Shown in pieces: positions 5,420 through 7,650 of a stretch of 7,650 bases of DNA. The notes under the pieces are model-generated. The model did no database searches and was not told where the DNA came from. It saw only the letters and a list, made by a program, of their open reading frames with translations. Source of the DNA: Spirochaetaceae bacterium (GTDB taxonomy: Bacteria; Spirochaetota; Spirochaetia; SZUA-6; Fen-1364); assembly GCA_003154555.1 (NCBI GenBank), contig PMDT01000226.1, positions 1 to 7,650 of the forward strand, written 5' to 3'. The translations under genes and the position numbers were made by a program. Position 1 is the first letter of the stretch, and each line of letters starts with the position of its first letter.

Positions 5420-5839
5420 CTATGAGGCTCTTCCCGACGGTCGTGGAAGAACCTCGAAGCCCTGCTGGGCGAAGTGGACCTCAAAACAAAAGACATTGTC
5501 GATCCTGTATCGCCTCATGGCCTCGAAGCTCACACAGTCAACCAGGCTGAGGTCCCGCCGGGAGGCGACAAGAAGCGCATGCTGGGCGGAAAGGTGCATT
5601 CCCGCCTCCACCCAGATGATGTCCAGCGCCGGGATCACGTCCGCGGCAAAAAGTCGCAGGCCCTCCATCCCGATGCGACTCTGCAGAAGCGCCGCGGTTT
5701 CCACAAGCACATAGTTCGTTGTCCGAAAAGAGGTGTCGGTCTCCAGGAGGCGCTCCCATTCCTTGCGCGCCTTCGCATGCATCCTGTCATCCGCATCGAG
5801 GACGGCGAAAAAGGCCGACGTGTCGACAAAAGTGGTCAT
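5420..5839 (-). CDS. vapC: PIN-domain ribonuclease toxin (VapC-like)
   Basis: A 139-residue PIN-domain protein, normal VapC length, that probably cuts RNA in a Mg-dependent way and is held inactive by the antitoxin encoded just upstream. Acidic residues of the active site are seen at Asp6 (FVDTSAF), Glu47 (VLVETAA) and Asp101 (SLVDCVSF). The usual fourth position, typically Asp in an 'F-D-x-H-F' segment, is Glu120 here (CFEVHF). The end reads FAQQGFEVLP, close to the common family ending. The start ATG overlaps the antitoxin stop as ATGA, so the two are translationally coupled. Target RNA unknown. The assignment to a toxin rests on fold, size and gene pair. Confidence 0.9.
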   Translation of the reverse strand: MTTFVDTSAFFAVLDADDRMHAKARKEWERLLETDTSFRTTNYVLVETAALLQSRIGMEGLRLFAADVIPALDIIWVEAGMHLSAQHALLVASRRDLSLVDCVSFEAMRRYRIDNVFCFEVHFAQQGFEVLPRPSGRAS

Positions 5840-6084
5840 TTCCCGAGCGCGTCCGCCAGGTAGTCGTCATGGCGAATCGAGATATCGCGGTGGCCGGACC
5901 TGAATCGGCCGGCCGCCGCCGCGGCCTTCCGACGCAGCTCCTTTGCCGTGGGCTCTCCCGTTCTCTCCAGCAGCTGGTCGATTGACTGCCGAATCAGCCC
6001 GGCCATCGAGACACCACGTTTCGCCGCGGTGGCTTTCAATGACTGTGCCTGCTTCTCCGTGAGCTGAATCTGGGTTCTTATCAT
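5836..6084 (-). CDS. vapB: Ribbon-helix-helix antitoxin (CopG/VapB-like)
   Basis: An 82-residue DNA-binding antitoxin. Residues 1-8 (MIRTQIQL) form the DNA-contacting ribbon. Helices at about 10-23 (EKQAQSLKATAAKR) and 25-41 (VSMAGLIRQSIDQLLER) complete the dimeric ribbon-helix-helix fold. The C-terminal tail, RSGHRDISIRHDDYLADAL (62-80), is the kind of segment that wraps and blocks a PIN toxin. It comes first in the operon and overlaps the toxin start by four bases. The ATG at 6084 lacks a clear ribosome site and follows a leader of only about 15 bases from the predicted transcription start. The protein, alone and with the toxin, should repress its own promoter. Confidence 0.88.
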   Translation of the reverse strand: MIRTQIQLTEKQAQSLKATAAKRGVSMAGLIRQSIDQLLERTGEPTAKELRRKAAAAAGRFRSGHRDISIRHDDYLADALGK

Positions 6085-6099
6085 GATGATTACACTTTC

Positions 6100-6122
6100 G
6101 ATGGAATGATAACATACCCATC
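6100..6122. promoter_or_regulatory. Imperfect dyad over the VapBC-like -10 (candidate antitoxin operator)
   Basis: GATGG (6100-6104) and CCATC (6118-6122) are perfect inverted arms. Inside them GGnATG (6103-6108) faces CATnCC (6113-6118). The dyad is centred on the -10 box, where a ribbon-helix-helix antitoxin would be expected to bind for autoregulation. Confidence 0.5.
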
Positions 6123-6133
6123 GCGACTGTCAA
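6106..6133 (-). promoter_or_regulatory. Promoter of the VapBC-like operon
   Basis: On the minus strand a perfect TTGACA (6133-6128) is followed after 16 bases by TATCAT (6111-6106), five of six to consensus. A TG one base before it makes an extended -10. The start point would be near 6099. It fits entirely in the 61-base gap behind the permease gene. Confidence 0.72.
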
Positions 6134-6145
6134 GCGCTGATTTCT

Positions 6146-6856
6146 CTACCTCACGATGAGCTTCGTGCGCTGGAAGCGCAGAAGCGTGAGTGCAAGCAGC
6201 ACGATATCCACCAGGGCCACGACGCCCGCCACCATCAGCAGCACCTGGTCGGTCGTGAAAGCCTGGGAAAGCCCTTTTGGCAGAAGCTGGAGCAGTCCAA
6301 TCAGCGCGCCGCCCAGCAGCACCGTGCCGATCGTGAGTGCCTGCTGCACCTGGCGCACCGTGGACATGCGGAGCGACAACAGCACGCCCGCGGTGGCACC
6401 GAACGTGCCCACCAGCAAGCCCATCACCAGCGTCAACACCAGCATATCGACTGGATAGAACAGGACGTGCCCCTGTCCATAGGCCAGGCTGCAGACAGCC
6501 GCGCCCACGAACAGGCCGACAACCATCACGCCCCAGCCGTAGAGCACGACGATCGCCACCTTCCCCATCAGGATGGAGCGGTCGGATATGCGGCTTGCCA
6601 GCAGTGTTTCCAGGGTATGCCGTTCGCGCTCGCCCGCGAAGGAATCGGCAACGATGGACAGGATGACGAAAAACGCCACCCAGAGAACCACCACCATCTG
6701 GATCGGGCTCAGGCCCAACCAGGCGGTTTTGCCCGCAAGCGGCCACGCGACACCCACAATGCCGATCAACAGGGCAGGGTTCTTCCATGCCCGCAGGCCG
6801 CCCTGGAAGAGCGAGTCTTTCCATTCCTTCCATATGATCGTGAACATGTCGCTCAT
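6146..6856 (-). CDS. ABC-2 type transporter permease of the second exporter
   Basis: A 236-residue membrane subunit of an ABC exporter. About six hydrophobic segments are visible, near 27-42, 51-71, 98-122, 137-160, 173-193 and 205-227. After the second lies DSFAGERERHTLETLLASRI (71-90), the amphipathic coupling segment typical of ABC-2/NatB-like permeases ('AGE-x-E-x-x-TLE-x-LL'). It starts within the ATPase stop as ATGA, with GAGGAAGAG just upstream, so it is the ATPase partner and translation is coupled. The final residues are basic (LLRFQRTKLIVR). Unlike the first exporter in the window, no regulator follows. The substrate is unknown. Confidence 0.92.
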   Translation of the reverse strand: MSDMFTIIWKEWKDSLFQGGLRAWKNPALLIGIVGVAWPLAGKTAWLGLSPIQMVVVLWVAFFVILSIVADSFAGERERHTLETLLASRISDRSILMGKVAIVVLYGWGVMVVGLFVGAAVCSLAYGQGHVLFYPVDMLVLTLVMGLLVGTFGATAGVLLSLRMSTVRQVQQALTIGTVLLGGALIGLLQLLPKGLSQAFTTDQVLLMVAGVVALVDIVLLALTLLRFQRTKLIVR

Positions 6857-7650
6857 GAGTGCTCTTCCTCCATCAGCGTGAGGAAAACGTCCTCAAGGCT
6901 TGCCGCGCCTTTGCGCACCTCTTCTATCTGCCCGCCCTGCTGCACGATCAAGGTCACCAAGGGGGCAACCTCGCCGCTGCCGCGCAGGCCAAGGGTCAGG
7001 TGCCCATCGCGAAGCTCAACGCTTGCCACCTCCGGCCTCTGGCGCAGCAAGGCCAGTAGGTCCTCCGTGAAACCGCGCCCCGTGATCTCCGCCCGCGGCG
7101 CGCCCTGCTTGTGGCGCAATTCATCGGGGGCTGCCCAGGGCAAGCAATTTCCCCTGCCGAACAACGCCCACGACCGCGCAGAGCCGCTCCGCCTCGGCCA
7201 GGTTGTGGGTGGTCACCAGGATGGTCATCCCCTCCTCGATGAGCAGGTCCATGGCCTCCCAGAAGCGCCGCCGGCGCAGGGGGTCCACGCCGCTGGTGGG
7301 CTCGTCCAGGAAGAGGATCTCCGGGCGGTGCAGGGTGCTCGCCGCCAGGGCCACCCGCTGCTTCTCGCCGGTGCTGAGGCTGGCCGCCAGCTGCTCCCGG
7401 TCCTCCCAGACCTGCATCGCCTTCAGGCGCAGCTCGATCTCGCCGGCGAGGGCCGCCCCCTCCAGGCCGTAGAGCCCGCCGAAGAAGCGGAGATTCTCCG
7501 CCACGGTCAGGTCCCCCAGCAGGCTGAACTTCTGGCTCATGTAGCCCATGGGGGCCCGCACGAGAGCGGCCTCGGTGAAGAGGTCGTGGCCCAGCGCGTG
7601 GGCGCGTCCGCCGGTGGGGGCGAGGACGCCGCAGAGCATGCGGATGGTGG
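6853..7650 (-). pseudogene. ABC exporter ATPase, frameshifted, 5' end beyond the window
   Basis: ATPase partner of the permease that follows it. From the right edge the frame opens with TIRMLCGVL, the part just after Walker A, so the start and the P-loop lie outside. It then shows the Q-loop (GYMSQKFSLLGDLTV), signature LSTGEKQR in place of the usual LSGGQ, Walker B ILFLDEPTSGVDP and the switch His in TTHNL. At GKLLALGSP the frame hits CGA TGA and stops (7121). The expected continuation (DELRHKQG ... to SLEDVFLTLMEEEHS, stop at 6853) is in another frame. Removing one C from the run of five (plus-strand G's at 7126-7130) joins the two perfectly. Either a real frameshift has killed the gene or a base was miscounted. 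By hand count 7201-7650 is about 72% GC, against about 57% for 6781-6960. Confidence 0.85.

Noticed and set aside
5215..5496. Minus-strand frame of 93 codons crossing the VapC end and the intergenic dyad
   Set aside because: No ribosome site, overlaps the well-supported toxin gene and has no recognisable domain. It probably reflects only the repeat-like DNA.
6090..6833. Minus-strand frame of 247 codons over the second permease
   Set aside because: Out of frame with the permease, which has clear membrane segments and an ATGA-coupled start. The product is Gly/Arg-rich without a domain.
1..7650. CRISPR array, tRNA, rRNA, insertion sequence or anti-phage cassette
   Set aside because: Read for regular direct repeats, transposase motifs and RNA gene signatures, and none was found. 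The toxin-antitoxin pair is the only defence-like element.

Overview
The window reads as GC-rich bacterial chromosome, mostly coding and mostly on the minus strand. A few AT-rich intergenic stretches carry strong sigma70-type promoters. The host cannot be named from sequence alone. The gene set (two ABC-2 exporters, a TetR regulator, a thioredoxin, a YCII protein, a PIN/ribbon-helix-helix toxin-antitoxin pair) fits many Gram-negative or uncultured lineages. The methyltransferase at the left edge looks strikingly like the cyanobacterial MPBQ/MSBQ enzyme, but that does not make the host a cyanobacterium.

Layout from left to right: (1) 923-1, minus: a membrane-anchored SAM methyltransferase cut by the window edge near its C-terminus. 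(2) 1024-1338, plus: a 104-residue protein of unknown function built from about four 16-residue repeats. It is divergent from (1) and convergent with the next operon. (3) 3860-1357, minus: a three-gene operon of ABC ATPase, ABC-2 permease and TetR regulator, a DrrAB-like drug or lipid exporter with its probable repressor. Its promoter has a near-consensus -35 and a perfect -10. Two 13-bp palindromes exactly 20 bp apart overlap it, one in the spacer and one over the -10 edge and start point. (4) 4051-4407, plus: a thioredoxin with its own extended -10 promoter, back to back with the exporter promoter. (5) 4408-4803: no intact gene. It holds the degraded C-terminal half of a response-regulator receiver domain on the minus strand. 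(6) 5136-4804, minus: a YCII/DGPF-family protein. (7) 5143-5419: no gene, but an imperfect, GC-rich dyad-containing stretch. (8) 6084-5420, minus: a VapBC-type pair with an ATGA overlap and its own promoter. (9) 7650-6146, minus: a second ABC exporter, with an ATPase running off the right edge and a permease. The ATPase frame is broken by one extra base in a run of five C's.

I see no CRISPR array, tRNA, rRNA, transposase or clearly new multi-gene system. The parts most worth a second look are the double operator on the exporter promoter, the palindrome over the TetR start, the repeat protein at 1024, the receiver-domain relic, the frameshifted ATPase, and the cyanobacterial-looking methyltransferase outside any visible quinone pathway.
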